DNA of 64,000 bases from a bacterium 210917-DFI.7.65. GTDB taxonomy: Bacteria; Bacillota; Clostridia; Oscillospirales; Oscillospiraceae. The DNA lies in contig JAJCJJ010000002.1 in the NCBI GenBank assembly GCA_020555865.1, positions 310,001 through 374,000 on the forward strand, given 5' to 3'. Positions 17,480-27,195 of this stretch are shown here, one piece after another (within the stretch, counting starts at the first letter, position 1; the number at the start of each line of letters is the position of its first letter). Under the pieces are notes generated by a model. The model worked only from the letters and a program-made list of their open reading frames with translations, was not told where the DNA came from and ran no database searches. A program made the position numbers and the translations under genes.

Positions 17480-18286
17480 TCAAAGTTTGTGGTAAACCGG
17501 CACAAGGCGGTCGAACGTGGCGAAGTAATCAAACCCGCACGCGCGCAGCAACGCCTGCCGGTCGGTAATGGCGCAGCCTACATACTCCGGCGTATGGGCA
17601 TCACTGCCCAGCGTGATGATCTCACCGCCCAAATCCCGGTACAGCCGCAGGATCGGCTCGTCTGGCAAAGGCGTGTGGCCCCGATTGGTATTCAGCTCGA
17701 TGCCGCGGCCAGCAGGGATAATACATTTGAAAATCTCTGCGACCTGCTCTTCAAACCCCTTAAAGGTCATATGCATACCCAGATTTTCGTTGAAATAGCG
17801 CAGCGGCAGCGTCAAATGGCCCAGCACGCTGAACCGCCCCCACCGGGCCAGAGCCAGCATTTCATCCAGGTATTCACCGATAGCACGGCGGGCAAAAACT
17901 TCGTCTGCTTCTTCGACGGTGCAGAAATCCCTGCGCCCGTATTCCCAGGACAAATTATGAAGCGATGCGATGATAAAGTCAAGGGGGGGCGCGTCATCCA
18001 GAAAACGGTTCGCCCGGGAAACATCCTCTGTGGCCTGTCCCAGCTCCACACCCAACTGAATTTTGATCCGGCTGCCAAGGGCCGCGCGTGCTGCGGCAAA
18101 CTGTTCCACCGCAGCACGCCAGGAGTGCTCGCGCACCTGGTCGCCCAGCCATGTAACCACATCCAGATGATCCGTCAGGCAAATTTCATGCAGCCCGGCA
18201 GACAGCGCCGCGGCAGCCATTTCCGTCATGGTATTGTGCCCGTCGTCGCTGCAGGTTGAATGGGTGTGATAATCTGCAAGATACAT
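17480..18286 (-). CDS. PHP-domain phosphatase, histidinol-phosphatase (HisK) family
   Basis: 268 aa. The start is ATG 18286, directly before the PHP motif DYHTHSTCSDDG. The other metal motifs follow: LTDHLD, the central LGVELG Glu, ASLHN, GHLTLP, ELNTN and GSDAHTPE. The family dephosphorylates histidinol-P, the eighth histidine step; no other his gene is near, so the substrate is not settled. It starts 34 bases after dnaJ. Confidence 0.82.
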   Translation of the reverse strand: MYLADYHTHSTCSDDGHNTMTEMAAAALSAGLHEICLTDHLDVVTWLGDQVREHSWRAAVEQFAAARAALGSRIKIQLGVELGQATEDVSRANRFLDDAPPLDFIIASLHNLSWEYGRRDFCTVEEADEVFARRAIGEYLDEMLALARWGRFSVLGHLTLPLRYFNENLGMHMTFKGFEEQVAEIFKCIIPAGRGIELNTNRGHTPLPDEPILRLYRDLGGEIITLGSDAHTPEYVGCAITDRQALLRACGFDYFATFDRLVPVYHKL

Positions 18287-18320
18287 ACTCCGTCCCCCTC
18301 TTCGCAGGCCGCTGATCCGT

Positions 18321-19466
18321 TTATTTTCTGCGCTTTTTCCCGAAAAATCCCTTACGCTCTTCGCCGTAATTGGTCTCGCCCAGGGTTTCGCCAAATTTTT
18401 TCAGCGCTTCGCGCTGCTCCGCCGTCAGATTGCGCGGCGTTTCTACGTACACCGTTACAAACTGGTCGCCCCGGCCCTTACCGTTCAGGTTTGGAATGCC
18501 TTTGCCCCGCAGCCGGAACACCGTACCGCTCTGAGTGCCCTCAGGGATGCTGTACTGCACTTTTCCATCGATGGTGGGAATCTCCATTTCCGCGCCTAGC
18601 GCTGCCTGTACGAAGCTGATCGGCGCCTCGCAGAGAACAGAATTCCCTTCCCGGCGGAAAATCTCATGGGGCCGCACCGTAACGGTAATGTGCAGATCGC
18701 CCGCCGGGCCGCCGTTGCGGCCTGCGTGTCCCTGTCCCCGCAGGGAAATGGTCTGTCCGTTGTCAATACCGGCAGGAATCGCTGCCTTGATGGTACGGCT
18801 TCTGCGTTCGGTGCCGACGCCCCGGCACTTCGGGCAGGGCTGGTGGATAATCTTGCCCCGGCCTCCGCACTTGGGGCAGGTCTGTGTGGTAGCAAAAATA
18901 CCCATGGGCGTCTGGCGGCGCACTTGTGTGGTGCCGTTTCCGTGACACTCAGGGCAGACTTCCGCCGTCGTCCCCTTGGCGCATCCACTGCCGCCGCATT
19001 CCGAACAATTCTCCGTGCGCTCAATCACCACTTCTTTTTCGCAGCCGAAAGCCGCTTCCTCAAAACTGATGGAAACCGAGGTCCGGATCGTTTCCCCACG
19101 CACCGGGCCGTTGCGCCGGGCCTGCCCGCCGCCGAACCCGCCGCCGAAGAAACTGCCGAAAATATCACCCAGATCGCCGAAATCGAAATCGCCGGTGAAA
19201 CCGCCGCCATAGCCGCCCGCACCACCGTAATTGGGATCGACGCCGGCAAAGCCGAACTGATCATACTTCGCCTTTTTGTCCGGATTGCTTAGTACTTCGT
19301 AGGCCTCGTTGGCCTCTTTGAAGCGCGCTTCGCACGCCTTGTCGCCGGGGTGCAGGTCAGGGTGGTTTTCCTTGGCCAGCTTGCGGTACGCACGCTTGAT
19401 ATCCGCATCGCTGGCGTTTTTGGAAACCCCGAGCACTTCGTAATAATCTCGTTTTTGTTCAGCCAT
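18321..19466 (-). CDS. dnaJ: Chaperone DnaJ
   Basis: 381 aa, full length. J domain (1-70) with the HPD motif, a Gly/Phe-rich region (about 75-125, many GGG), four CxxCxGxG zinc repeats (about 140-215) and the C-terminal substrate domains ending in a Lys-rich tail. Stimulates DnaK ATPase. Third chaperone of the hrcA operon. Confidence 0.97.
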   Translation of the reverse strand: MAEQKRDYYEVLGVSKNASDADIKRAYRKLAKENHPDLHPGDKACEARFKEANEAYEVLSNPDKKAKYDQFGFAGVDPNYGGAGGYGGGFTGDFDFGDLGDIFGSFFGGGFGGGQARRNGPVRGETIRTSVSISFEEAAFGCEKEVVIERTENCSECGGSGCAKGTTAEVCPECHGNGTTQVRRQTPMGIFATTQTCPKCGGRGKIIHQPCPKCRGVGTERRSRTIKAAIPAGIDNGQTISLRGQGHAGRNGGPAGDLHITVTVRPHEIFRREGNSVLCEAPISFVQAALGAEMEIPTIDGKVQYSIPEGTQSGTVFRLRGKGIPNLNGKGRGDQFVTVYVETPRNLTAEQREALKKFGETLGETNYGEERKGFFGKKRRK

Positions 19467-19494
19467 ATCTCATTCACCTTGCATACAAGCTCCA

Positions 19495-19523
19495 AATGGG
19501 GCGGGGAAATTCCCCGTCCCATT
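19495..19523 (-). other. dnaK-dnaJ intergenic hairpin
   Basis: Strong GC-rich stem (AATGGG-CGGGGAA against TTCCCCG-CCCATT, one mismatch) in the 79 bases between dnaK and dnaJ, without a T-run. It fits a partial attenuator or processing site that sets the DnaK:DnaJ ratio. Confidence 0.55.
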
Positions 19524-19545
19524 GGCAGAGCGGTATTCGCTTTCT

Positions 19546-21411
19546 TTACTGGTTGTTCTTATTCTCATCCTCGTCGACGACCTTATAATCCGCGTCGTAA
19601 TACTGGCCGCCGTTCTGGGCTGCGCCGTCGCCGGCAGCACCTGCGCCCGCCTGCGCTGCACCGTCCGGGTTGACGTTTTTATACATCTGCTCGGACACTG
19701 CATAGAATGCCTGCTGCAACGCCTCGGTATCGGTTTTGATGGCAGCGATATCGTCGCCCTTTACCGTTTCCTTCAGCTTATTGAGCGCCGTCTCAATCTT
19801 GTTTTTATCGTCAGCGCTGATTTTATCCGCCATTTCCGCCAGAGTCTTCTCGCTCTGGTAGATCGCCTGATCGGCGGTATTGCGCACCTCAACGCCTTCC
19901 TTGATCTTGGCATCCTCGGCGGCATACTGCTCAGCGTCTTTGACAGCCTTTTCAATGTCTTCCTTGCTCATGTTGGTGGAAGACGTAATGGTGATATGCT
20001 GCTCTTTGCCCGTACCCAGATCCTTGGCAGACACGTTCACAATACCGTTGGCGTCGATGTCGAAGGTGACTTCAATCTGGGGCACGCCGCGGCGGGCCGG
20101 GGCAATACCATCCAAGTGGAACTTACCCAGGGACTTGTTGTACTGCGCCATCTCACGCTCACCCTGGAGCACGTTGACTTCCACGGAAGTCTGGTTGTCG
20201 GCGGCAGTGGAGAAGATCTGGCTCTTCTTCACGGGGATGGTGGTGTTGCGCTCGATCAGGCGGGTGCACACACCGCCCATGGTCTCAATACCCAGGGATA
20301 GGGGCGTGACGTCCAGCAGCAGCAAATCTTTCTTGGCAGAGGGATCGTCGCCCAGGATGCCGCCCTGGATCGCAGCGCCGATGGCCACGCACTCATCAGG
20401 GTTGATGCCCTTGAAGCCTTCCTTTCCGGTAATGTTCTTCACAGCCTCCTGCACTGCGGGGATGCGGCTGGAACCTCCCACCAGCAGGACTTTGGAAATA
20501 TCGCTGGCTTTCAGGCCCGCATCATTGAGCGCATTGCGCACCGGCACCATGGTGGCCTCCACCAAATCATGCGTCAGCTCGTTGAACTTGGCGCGGCTCA
20601 GCGTTACATCCAGATGCTTGGGTCCCGTAGCGTCCGCAGTGATATAAGGCAGATTAATATTGGTGGTAGTCATGCCAGACAGTTCAATCTTGGCCTTTTC
20701 CGCAGCCTCCTTCAGGCGCTGCATAGCAACCTTGTCACTGCTCAGGTCGATACCGTTCTCCTTCTGGAACTCGCTGGCCAGATATTTCATAATGGCTTCA
20801 TCAAAGTCATCGCCGCCCAAACGGGTGTTGCCGTTGGTGGACAGCACTTCCACCACGCCGTCGCCGATGTCCAGAATGGACACATCGAAGGTGCCGCCGC
20901 CCAGATCGTAAACCATAATCTTCTGGCTGGCTTCCTTTTCTGCGCCGTAGGCCAAGGCCGCGGCGGTCGGCTCGTTGATGATGCGCTTGACCTCCAGGCC
21001 GGCGATCTTGCCGGCGTCCTTGGTGGCCTGGCGCTGGGAATCGTTGAAGTAAGCGGGCACAGTGATGACCGCTTCTGTGATCGTCTGTCCCAGATATGCC
21101 TCGGCGTCTTTCTTCAGCTTGGTCAGAACCATGGCGCTGATCTCCTGAGGCGTGTATGCCTTGCCGTCCACATTGACTTTGTAATCCGTACCCATGTGAC
21201 GCTTAATGGATGCAATGGTGCGGTCGGGGTTGGTGATAGCCTGGCGCTTTGCCACCTGACCCACCATGCGTTCGCCGGTCTTGGAGAAAGCCACCACAGA
21301 CGGGGTGGTGCGGGTTCCTTCGGCGTTGGCGATCACAACAGCTTCGCCGCCTTCCATAACGGCTACGCAAGAGTTTGTCGTACCCAAGTCAATACCAATA
21401 ATTTTTCCCAT
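19546..21411 (-). CDS. dnaK: Chaperone DnaK (Hsp70)
   Basis: 621 aa. N-terminal [13 protein letters not shown], then [25 protein letters not shown] and [14 protein letters not shown], the Hsp70 ATPase signatures; the substrate domain starts near residue 390 ([14 protein letters not shown]). The C-terminal tail is rich in Gly/Ala/Gln and ends in acidic DEDENKNNQ. Follows grpE by 108 bases. Confidence 0.98.
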   Translation of the reverse strand: MGKIIGIDLGTTNSCVAVMEGGEAVVIANAEGTRTTPSVVAFSKTGERMVGQVAKRQAITNPDRTIASIKRHMGTDYKVNVDGKAYTPQEISAMVLTKLKKDAEAYLGQTITEAVITVPAYFNDSQRQATKDAGKIAGLEVKRIINEPTAAALAYGAEKEASQKIMVYDLGGGTFDVSILDIGDGVVEVLSTNGNTRLGGDDFDEAIMKYLASEFQKENGIDLSSDKVAMQRLKEAAEKAKIELSGMTTTNINLPYITADATGPKHLDVTLSRAKFNELTHDLVEATMVPVRNALNDAGLKASDISKVLLVGGSSRIPAVQEAVKNITGKEGFKGINPDECVAIGAAIQGGILGDDPSAKKDLLLLDVTPLSLGIETMGGVCTRLIERNTTIPVKKSQIFSTAADNQTSVEVNVLQGEREMAQYNKSLGKFHLDGIAPARRGVPQIEVTFDIDANGIVNVSAKDLGTGKEQHITITSSTNMSKEDIEKAVKDAEQYAAEDAKIKEGVEVRNTADQAIYQSEKTLAEMADKISADDKNKIETALNKLKETVKGDDIAAIKTDTEALQQAFYAVSEQMYKNVNPDGAAQAGAGAAGDGAAQNGGQYYDADYKVVDEDENKNNQ

Positions 21412-21519
21412 AATGAATTCCTCCTAAAGTATATGAAAGATAATTGTTTTTAATATGGTTGAAAGCGTTGGACTGGACACACAGCCGGTGCACCCGCAGT
21501 CCGTTGCTTTTCGCAGCGT

Positions 21520-22089
21520 TCAGTTTGCCACCTTAACCACGGCAAAACGGATCACCCTGCCGCCCAGGGTAAAGCCCTGCTGGAACACTTCCGCCACCGT
21601 ATTGGGCTCCAATGTCTCGTCCTCAATGTGCATTACGGCAGAATGCTGATCGGGATCAAAGGGCTTCCCGGCAGCGTCAATCTTCTCTACACCCATCTTT
21701 TTCAAAATTTCCTCCAGCTGGTGGAAGATCATCTCCATGCCTTTTTTATGCGGCGAATCGTCATCGCCCTCCTGGGCCACTGCGCGTTCCAGATTGTCGT
21801 AGACGCCCAGAAATTCTTTTACGGTGGCCATTTTGGCATCAGAATAAATCTGTTCTTTTTCCTTTGCGGTACGCTTGCGGTAATTATCATATTCTGCTGC
21901 CAAACGCAGGTACTGATCCTTCATCGTCTCCAATTCTTTGGCCAGCTGCTCCATTTTTTCAGCTTCTTCCACGGTGAATGTCACAGTACCCTTTTTGTTC
22001 TTTTTGCACTTTTTTTCTTCTTTATGCACCTCACCGGCACCGGCCGTTTCCTCCGCCTTTTTCTCTTCCTGGTTCCATTCCTCACTCAT
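21520..22089 (-). CDS. grpE: Nucleotide exchange factor GrpE
   Basis: 189 aa. A Lys/Glu-rich N-terminal region, a long helix (about 45-95) containing LRLAAEYDNYRKRT, then the beta domain ending DPDQHSAVMHIED and GFTLGGRVIRFAVVKVA. It releases ADP from DnaK. ATG overlaps the hrcA stop (ATGA). Confidence 0.96.
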   Translation of the reverse strand: MSEEWNQEEKKAEETAGAGEVHKEEKKCKKNKKGTVTFTVEEAEKMEQLAKELETMKDQYLRLAAEYDNYRKRTAKEKEQIYSDAKMATVKEFLGVYDNLERAVAQEGDDDSPHKKGMEMIFHQLEEILKKMGVEKIDAAGKPFDPDQHSAVMHIEDETLEPNTVAEVFQQGFTLGGRVIRFAVVKVAN

Positions 22090-23150
22090 GTTGTCACATC
22101 CTCTTCATGTTCCGGTAATTTTTTATGATCGAACATCCGGCCCAATCCGTCGGCAAAATAAGCCAACCGAGCCGCCACAGTGGCATAATCCATACGTGTG
22201 GGACCCACCACGCCGATCAGACCACGCATATCCTCGCCAATATCGTAGCTTGCCACAACAACGCTGGAATCCTGCAGCGCCTTCTCCACGTTTTCCGGGC
22301 CGATCAGAATCTGCATCGGTGCGTTGTCCTCCGGCACCGGCAGTGCCGCATCTTCCTCGCCGAGAAAACGCATCAGCGCCCCAGCCTTTCCCACATCCTG
22401 ATATTCCGGCAGGTCGAGGATCCGATTCGCCCCAGCAGTATACACCATACGGTGCTGGATCTCCTCCAGCACTTCCCCGGCATACTCCACCGTGAGCGAA
22501 AGCACCATAAACAGCAGCGCAGGCACCTGCCCTGCTGCCACCATCAGACGTTTTCCCATTTCTTCCGGGGTCTGCCCCACAAAGTCCTTATTCAACAGCG
22601 CCGCCAGAACTGGAAGCTGGCTCATATCCACCGGCACCTGTGTATACAGGAGCTTACTTTTCACCCGGCCGTCATCGGTCATCACCACAGCGATAAAACT
22701 CTGTTCATCTACCCGCAGCAAGTCAAAGCGGGCAACGGAAAACTGTTTCCTCCCCGCCGCCAACGCATACACAGGATACTGCGTAAAATGAGAAACCACT
22801 TGCCCGGCCCGGGACAAAATCCGATCCAGTTCCTGCAGCTTCATCTGCAAGGCCCGGTTGATGCTCTCCGTTTCCTGCGCCGACAACTGCTGGCGTTCCA
22901 TCAATTCGTTGACGTAAAGCCGGTAGCACTTCGGCGAAGGGATGCGCCCGGCAGAAGTGTGCGGCTTTTCCAGATAGCCCTGCTCTTCCAGTTCAGCCAT
23001 CTCATTGCGGATGGTAGCCGAAGACACGCGATTGTCCAGCGCAGAAGCTATGGCTTTCGAACCCACCGGCTCCGCCGTTTTGACATACAGCTCCACAACC
23101 GCTTTGAGTATCTTTTTTTTGCGCCCGGACAGCTCTGCCTCCACAGCCAT
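22086..23150 (-). CDS. hrcA: Heat-inducible repressor HrcA
   Basis: 354 aa. ATG 23150 is 6 bases after AAGGAG; a longer in-frame start runs into CIRCE and is rejected. Winged-helix N-terminus with SSATIRNEMAELEEQGYLEKPHTSAGRIPS, the HrcA signature. It binds CIRCE and is kept active by GroEL. First gene of hrcA-grpE-dnaK-dnaJ. Confidence 0.97.
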   Translation of the reverse strand: MAVEAELSGRKKKILKAVVELYVKTAEPVGSKAIASALDNRVSSATIRNEMAELEEQGYLEKPHTSAGRIPSPKCYRLYVNELMERQQLSAQETESINRALQMKLQELDRILSRAGQVVSHFTQYPVYALAAGRKQFSVARFDLLRVDEQSFIAVVMTDDGRVKSKLLYTQVPVDMSQLPVLAALLNKDFVGQTPEEMGKRLMVAAGQVPALLFMVLSLTVEYAGEVLEEIQHRMVYTAGANRILDLPEYQDVGKAGALMRFLGEEDAALPVPEDNAPMQILIGPENVEKALQDSSVVVASYDIGEDMRGLIGVVGPTRMDYATVAARLAYFADGLGRMFDHKKLPEHEEDVTT

Positions 23151-23161
23151 TTCACTCCTTG

Positions 23162-23188
23162 TTAGCACTCATTATCCCTGAGTGCTAA
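23162..23188 (-). promoter_or_regulatory. CIRCE operator
   Basis: Perfect TTAGCACTC-N9-GAGTGCTAA inverted repeat between the promoter and the hrcA start. HrcA binds it, so the operon is autoregulated. Confidence 0.98.
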
Positions 23189-23191
23189 TTC

Positions 23192-23220
23192 AGTATACTT
23201 CTATCGTCAAAGAAAGTCAA
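23192..23220 (-). promoter_or_regulatory. SigA-type promoter of the hrcA operon
   Basis: Minus strand TTGACT - 17 bases - TATACT, directly upstream of CIRCE. Confidence 0.92.
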
Positions 23221-23294
23221 GAGAGGGTTTTTGAACAAATTGTAAACTCTCTTTTTCTTCCATTTCGGCCCTTTGCCCATACTCTGATACACAG

Positions 23295-23333
23295 AAAAAC
23301 GGGATCTCCCGTACAGCGGGAGATCCCGTTTTT
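23295..23333 (-). terminator. Terminator after the flavin reductase-rubredoxin gene
   Basis: 13-bp stem (ACGGGATCTCCCG and complement) flanked by T-runs on both strands, so it can work both ways. Confidence 0.88.
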
Positions 23334-23379
23334 GACACCATTCTTTTCCGGAAATGCCCCAGCATACCGTCCTCGTTGC

Positions 23380-24003
23380 TCAGCGCTTTACAAATTTGCT
23401 CTTCGGCGCGCGGCAGATGGGACACTGGTAGTCGTCCGGCACCTCTTCGCCCTCGTAAATGTAGCCACAGATCGTACATTTCCAGCCATAATCAGCCTCC
23501 AGTGTACGGAATACCGTGGCGGTCACCGGAGTCGCAGCGCCTGCGCCGGTGAAATCATCCAGCGTCTGTACCTGGCCGTCGGAAAGGATCTCAGCTTCAG
23601 TGGCATCACCGACAAAAAGCAGATATTTGCCGATCGCCAGTTTGTCCACTACCTTGCAGCTGATACGGGCAACCATATGCTCGGTGAGATAGGGATTGCC
23701 TGCGGCGTCCTCTTTTGCTTCATAGGCAGCAAACTTATCGCCCACGCGGCCGGACTTGTAGCCGAACGCATTGACAATCTCCTTAGGACAGTCTTTTGCC
23801 AGCAACGTGACAGCAAAACTGCCGGCTGCTTCAATAGCGCTGCACGTATCATGTTCTGTATTGACCGAAACAACGAACTTGGCCGGATAAGAGGAGGTAA
23901 CTTGGGCAAACGAGTTCACAATGCAGCCGTGGCGTTTGCCATCTGCCGCAGCGCCTACAATCGCCATGGTGTAATTCAGCTTATCATATGCTTTGGTGTT
24001 CAT
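23380..24003 (-). CDS. Flavin reductase domain fused to rubredoxin
   Basis: 207 aa. ATG 24003 after GGGAG. Residues 1-155 are an FMN-binding flavin reductase-like (flavoredoxin) domain (NGxIVNSFAQVTSSYPAKFVVSVN, then GSFAVTLLAKDC and GDKFAAYEA). Residues ~168-207 are a rubredoxin with CxxCG and CPxC iron ligands. It should pass electrons in oxygen or peroxide defence. The same pair of modules occurs at the C-terminus of the flavodiiron protein at 50.5-52.6 kb. Confidence 0.88.
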   Translation of the reverse strand: MNTKAYDKLNYTMAIVGAAADGKRHGCIVNSFAQVTSSYPAKFVVSVNTEHDTCSAIEAAGSFAVTLLAKDCPKEIVNAFGYKSGRVGDKFAAYEAKEDAAGNPYLTEHMVARISCKVVDKLAIGKYLLFVGDATEAEILSDGQVQTLDDFTGAGAATPVTATVFRTLEADYGWKCTICGYIYEGEEVPDDYQCPICRAPKSKFVKR

Positions 24004-24114
24004 TTCAATTTCTCCCTTTCTGTATATTTTTTTGCTGGATTGCCTGTTTTTTACTATAGTATACCACCTCACTCCCGTTTTATGATGTTGCAAATGTCCC
24101 CATCCATATCTTTT

Positions 24115-25449
24115 TTATGGATGCAGATATCCATATTGCGCCCCGCGGCACTTCAAAAACAAAAGAGACCATACTACCGTCACCGCCTCTGCAAAGGGTC
24201 CCGCCATCCAGATACCAGTGGCTCCAAACAGCGATGAAAACGCAAAAACCCCCAGCAGCAAAAATACCAGCGTCCGCAATAGAGAAACCAGCGCCGACAG
24301 TTTTCCGTTGGAAAGGGCAGTAAACAACGCCGAAGTAAATACATTAGTACCGTAAAACAGATAGGCAGTACTGTAGATGCGAATTCCTCCAACGGCAATA
24401 TCGTACACTGGACTGGGCGGCGGTGCAAAGACCGCCACCATCCAGGGGGCAAACAGTTCCATAATCAAAAACACGCCCGCCGATCCGGCCAGCACACTGC
24501 GAACACTGATGCCGAACAGCCGTGCCAAACGCTGCCGATTTCCGCTGCCATAATTATAGCTGAATACCGGCGCCACCCCGATGGAAAAACCGGTAAAAAA
24601 CGCCTGAAACAGATATTGCGTATATACCAGCAGTGTGATGGCGGCCACACCGTCTTCCCCTTCCATGCGCATCATCAGGATATTGAACACCGCAGTGGTA
24701 ATCGAGGTGGAAAGATTGGCCAGCATTTCCGAAGCACCATTACTGCAGCTGCGCCACAGTACGTTCCATGTGCATCGAGGCTTCACAAAGTAAAGCGTCC
24801 CCCGGCGCCGCGAAAAATACACTACTCCGGCCACCGCCGGAATCGAATAGCCCACGCAAGTTGCCAGCGACGCACCGGAAACCCCCAGATGGAGCCACCC
24901 CACCAGCAGCAGATCCAGCACAATATTGGTGCATCCGGCGCACAGCGATAGCAGCAGCCCGATTTTGGGTTTGCCTGCCGTCACAAAAAAGGTCTGAAAA
25001 AACATCTGCAGGAAAATCGCTGGCGTAAAACACAGCTGAATGCCAAGATAAGTGCGGCTCATAGGATAGAGCACATCGCTGGCCCCCAGGAAATAAAGCA
25101 GCGGCCGGATAAAAACAAGGCACGCAATACTGAATGCCAGTCCCACCAGGAACGTAAGCAGCGCCAGGAAAGAAAAATCCCCGCGCGCTTCTTCCCCATG
25201 CCCTTCTCCCATTTTTTTCGCCACAACTGCACTGCCGCCGGTGGCCAGCATAATGGAAATCGCCAGCGCAGTAAAAAACGTGGGATAGGTGATATTCATA
25301 GCGGACAGGGCATCCGTACTGGCAAAACGAGCCACACATACGCCGTCTACAATATAGTAAAGCCCCACAAACAGATTCATCAATACCGTCGGCAATGCAA
25401 AACGAAGCAAAGACGCCGTATGAAACTCTCTGGCCAATGCATTTACCAT
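24115..25449 (-). CDS. MATE family efflux transporter
   Basis: 444 aa, about twelve membrane segments in two homologous halves. ATG 25449 after AGAAGGA. Family-typical stretches are LPTVLMNLFVGLYYIVDGVCVARFASTDALSAMN at the start (split here for reading) and GFSIGVAPVFSYNYGSGN in the second half. It exports organic cations or drugs by Na+ or H+ antiport. It has its own strong promoter with a palindrome. Confidence 0.85.
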   Translation of the reverse strand: MVNALAREFHTASLLRFALPTVLMNLFVGLYYIVDGVCVARFASTDALSAMNITYPTFFTALAISIMLATGGSAVVAKKMGEGHGEEARGDFSFLALLTFLVGLAFSIACLVFIRPLLYFLGASDVLYPMSRTYLGIQLCFTPAIFLQMFFQTFFVTAGKPKIGLLLSLCAGCTNIVLDLLLVGWLHLGVSGASLATCVGYSIPAVAGVVYFSRRRGTLYFVKPRCTWNVLWRSCSNGASEMLANLSTSITTAVFNILMMRMEGEDGVAAITLLVYTQYLFQAFFTGFSIGVAPVFSYNYGSGNRQRLARLFGISVRSVLAGSAGVFLIMELFAPWMVAVFAPPPSPVYDIAVGGIRIYSTAYLFYGTNVFTSALFTALSNGKLSALVSLLRTLVFLLLGVFAFSSLFGATGIWMAGPFAEAVTVVWSLLFLKCRGAQYGYLHP

Positions 25450-25521
25450 ACGATTCCTTCTTCCGGATAGTCGCTCTTCACAGCAGAGCTGCTGACTGGA
25501 ACAGATTGAATGCACCTTTTT

Positions 25522-25567
25522 ATGGTTCGGTTGAAACCATTATAAAACCTCCTGCCGAAAATGACAA
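25522..25567 (-). promoter_or_regulatory. Promoter and palindromic operator of the MATE gene
   Basis: Minus strand TTGTCA (25562-25567) - 17 bases - TATAAT (25539-25544). A perfect inverted repeat ATGGTT-N7-AACCAT (25522-25540) starts at the end of the -10 box and covers the likely start site, the usual place for a repressor. Confidence 0.75.
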
Positions 25568-25581
25568 TTGCTTTCTTCCCT

Positions 25582-25619
25582 AAAAAAATCCCCGTTCCGG
25601 TACATACCGGAACGGGGAT
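25582..25619 (-). terminator. Terminator of the rnf operon
   Basis: 15-bp stem (ATCCCCGTTCCGGTA and complement, 2-base loop) followed on the minus strand by seven T. Confidence 0.92.
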
Positions 25620-25636
25620 AAAAATCTGCACAAGGC

Positions 25637-26587
25637 TTACGGATTTTCCTTGGCTTCTTTCTTTGCTGCTTCAGCAGAATCTTTTTTCGCAGCTTCGGCC
25701 TCGGCCGCTGCCTTGGCAGCCGCCGCCTTCTTCTCCGCCTGCACCTTCTTCATCGCCTTATACTTCTCCTTTTCCTCCTTGGTGGGAACCGGAGCAATGG
25801 CGTCCTTCGGGCAGACCTTGGTGCACACTTTGCAGTTTTTGCACTTGGCATAATCGATCACAGCCACATTGTCCACCACATGAATGGCGTCAAACTTGCA
25901 TTCCTTTACGCACAAACCGCAGCCAATGCAGGCGTTGGCACACACTTTGGCCGCCGCGGCGCCTTTCTGCTTGTTGGCACATTCCACAAAGACTTTCTTG
26001 GACACCGGCACAGAAACGATAATGTGGCGCGGGCAGGCCGCAGCGCACTGCATGCAGTCGGTACACTTGTCCGGGTCGATCACGGGAATACCGTTTTCTC
26101 CCAGGGTAATGGCATCAAACGTGCAGGCTTTGACGCAGGAGCCAAAACCCAAACAACCATATGCACACTCCAGCGGGCCGTTTCCGGCCACTTTCATGGC
26201 ACCCAGGCAGTCCTGCACACCAATGTACTCGTATTTTTTCTTGGCCGCTGTGCCGCCGTTGCAGATCACGTGGGCAATCTCGCGCTCGCCGGCAGCCGCT
26301 TCCACACCCATGATCGCGGCGATTTGCTCCGCCGCTTCCGCGCCCCCAACGGGGCAGCAACTGACCGATGCTTTTCCTTCGATGATCGCGTTTGCCGCTG
26401 CAGAACAGCCTGCGTAACCGCAGCCGCCGCAGTTTGCACCGGGGAGGCAGTCCATGATCAGCGGGAAACGGGGATCCGTTTTCACCTCAAAGATCTTCGA
26501 AGCGACCGCCAGTATCAGGCCAAAAATCAGACCCAGGATGCCCAGCACCAACAGGGCCAGCAACACATTCATAAAATTAATATCCAT
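25637..26587 (-). CDS. rnfB: Rnf complex subunit RnfB (ferredoxin-type)
   Basis: 316 aa. An N-terminal membrane helix, then the Fe-S binding GxNCGGCGYAGC region, followed by several [4Fe-4S] motifs (CTDCMQCAAACP, CIGCGLCVKECK, CKNCKVCTKVCP). The last ~55 residues are a Lys/Ala/Glu repeat-like tail typical of clostridial RnfB. It takes electrons from reduced ferredoxin and hands them to the membrane part. Last gene of the operon. Confidence 0.95.
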   Translation of the reverse strand: MDINFMNVLLALLVLGILGLIFGLILAVASKIFEVKTDPRFPLIMDCLPGANCGGCGYAGCSAAANAIIEGKASVSCCPVGGAEAAEQIAAIMGVEAAAGEREIAHVICNGGTAAKKKYEYIGVQDCLGAMKVAGNGPLECAYGCLGFGSCVKACTFDAITLGENGIPVIDPDKCTDCMQCAAACPRHIIVSVPVSKKVFVECANKQKGAAAAKVCANACIGCGLCVKECKFDAIHVVDNVAVIDYAKCKNCKVCTKVCPKDAIAPVPTKEEKEKYKAMKKVQAEKKAAAAKAAAEAEAAKKDSAEAAKKEAKENP

Positions 26588-26604
26588 AACTCAATCTCCT
26601 CCCA

Positions 26605-27195
26605 TCACCAGACCTGCAAGCCGGAGAAGCCCATAAAGGCCAACGCCATCAGGCCGGCAGTGACCATGGCCAGGGGGATCCCTTCAAAACTCTTCGGGCA
26701 CTGCGCAAACTCCAGCCGCTCACGGATGGAGGCAAACAGGACGATAGCCAGCATGAAACCCAGGCCGCCGGTCACGCCGTACACTACGGACTCGATCAGA
26801 TTGTAGCCATAGGACACATTGTTGATAGAGACACCCAGCACGGCACAGTTGGTGGTGATCAGGGGCAGGAACACGCCCAGAGCCGTATACAGCGCCGGAA
26901 CGGTCTTCTGCAGGAACATCTCAATGAACTGCACCAACGAGGCGATGACCAGGATAAAGGCCACCGTCTGCATGTACTCCAGCCCCATGGGCACCAAGAT
27001 CAGATGCTGGATGAAATAGGTCACCAGAGAAGCCAAACCCATGACAAACGTGACCGCGGCGCCCATGCCTACAGCCGTATCGATTTTCTTGGACACGCCC
27101 ATAAAGGGGCAGATACCCAGGAACTGGGAGAGGACGAAGTTATTCGTCAGAATTGCGCCCAAAGAAATGGCAAAAATCGACGTCAACATTTCCAT
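26605..27195 (-). CDS. rnfA: Rnf complex subunit RnfA
   Basis: 196 aa, six membrane helices. It has [18 protein letters not shown] near the start and [11 protein letters not shown] in the middle, each with the conserved Cys that holds the membrane Fe-S centre shared with RnfE. ATG touches the RnfE stop codon. Confidence 0.96.
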   Translation of the reverse strand: MEMLTSIFAISLGAILTNNFVLSQFLGICPFMGVSKKIDTAVGMGAAVTFVMGLASLVTYFIQHLILVPMGLEYMQTVAFILVIASLVQFIEMFLQKTVPALYTALGVFLPLITTNCAVLGVSINNVSYGYNLIESVVYGVTGGLGFMLAIVLFASIRERLEFAQCPKSFEGIPLAMVTAGLMALAFMGFSGLQVW

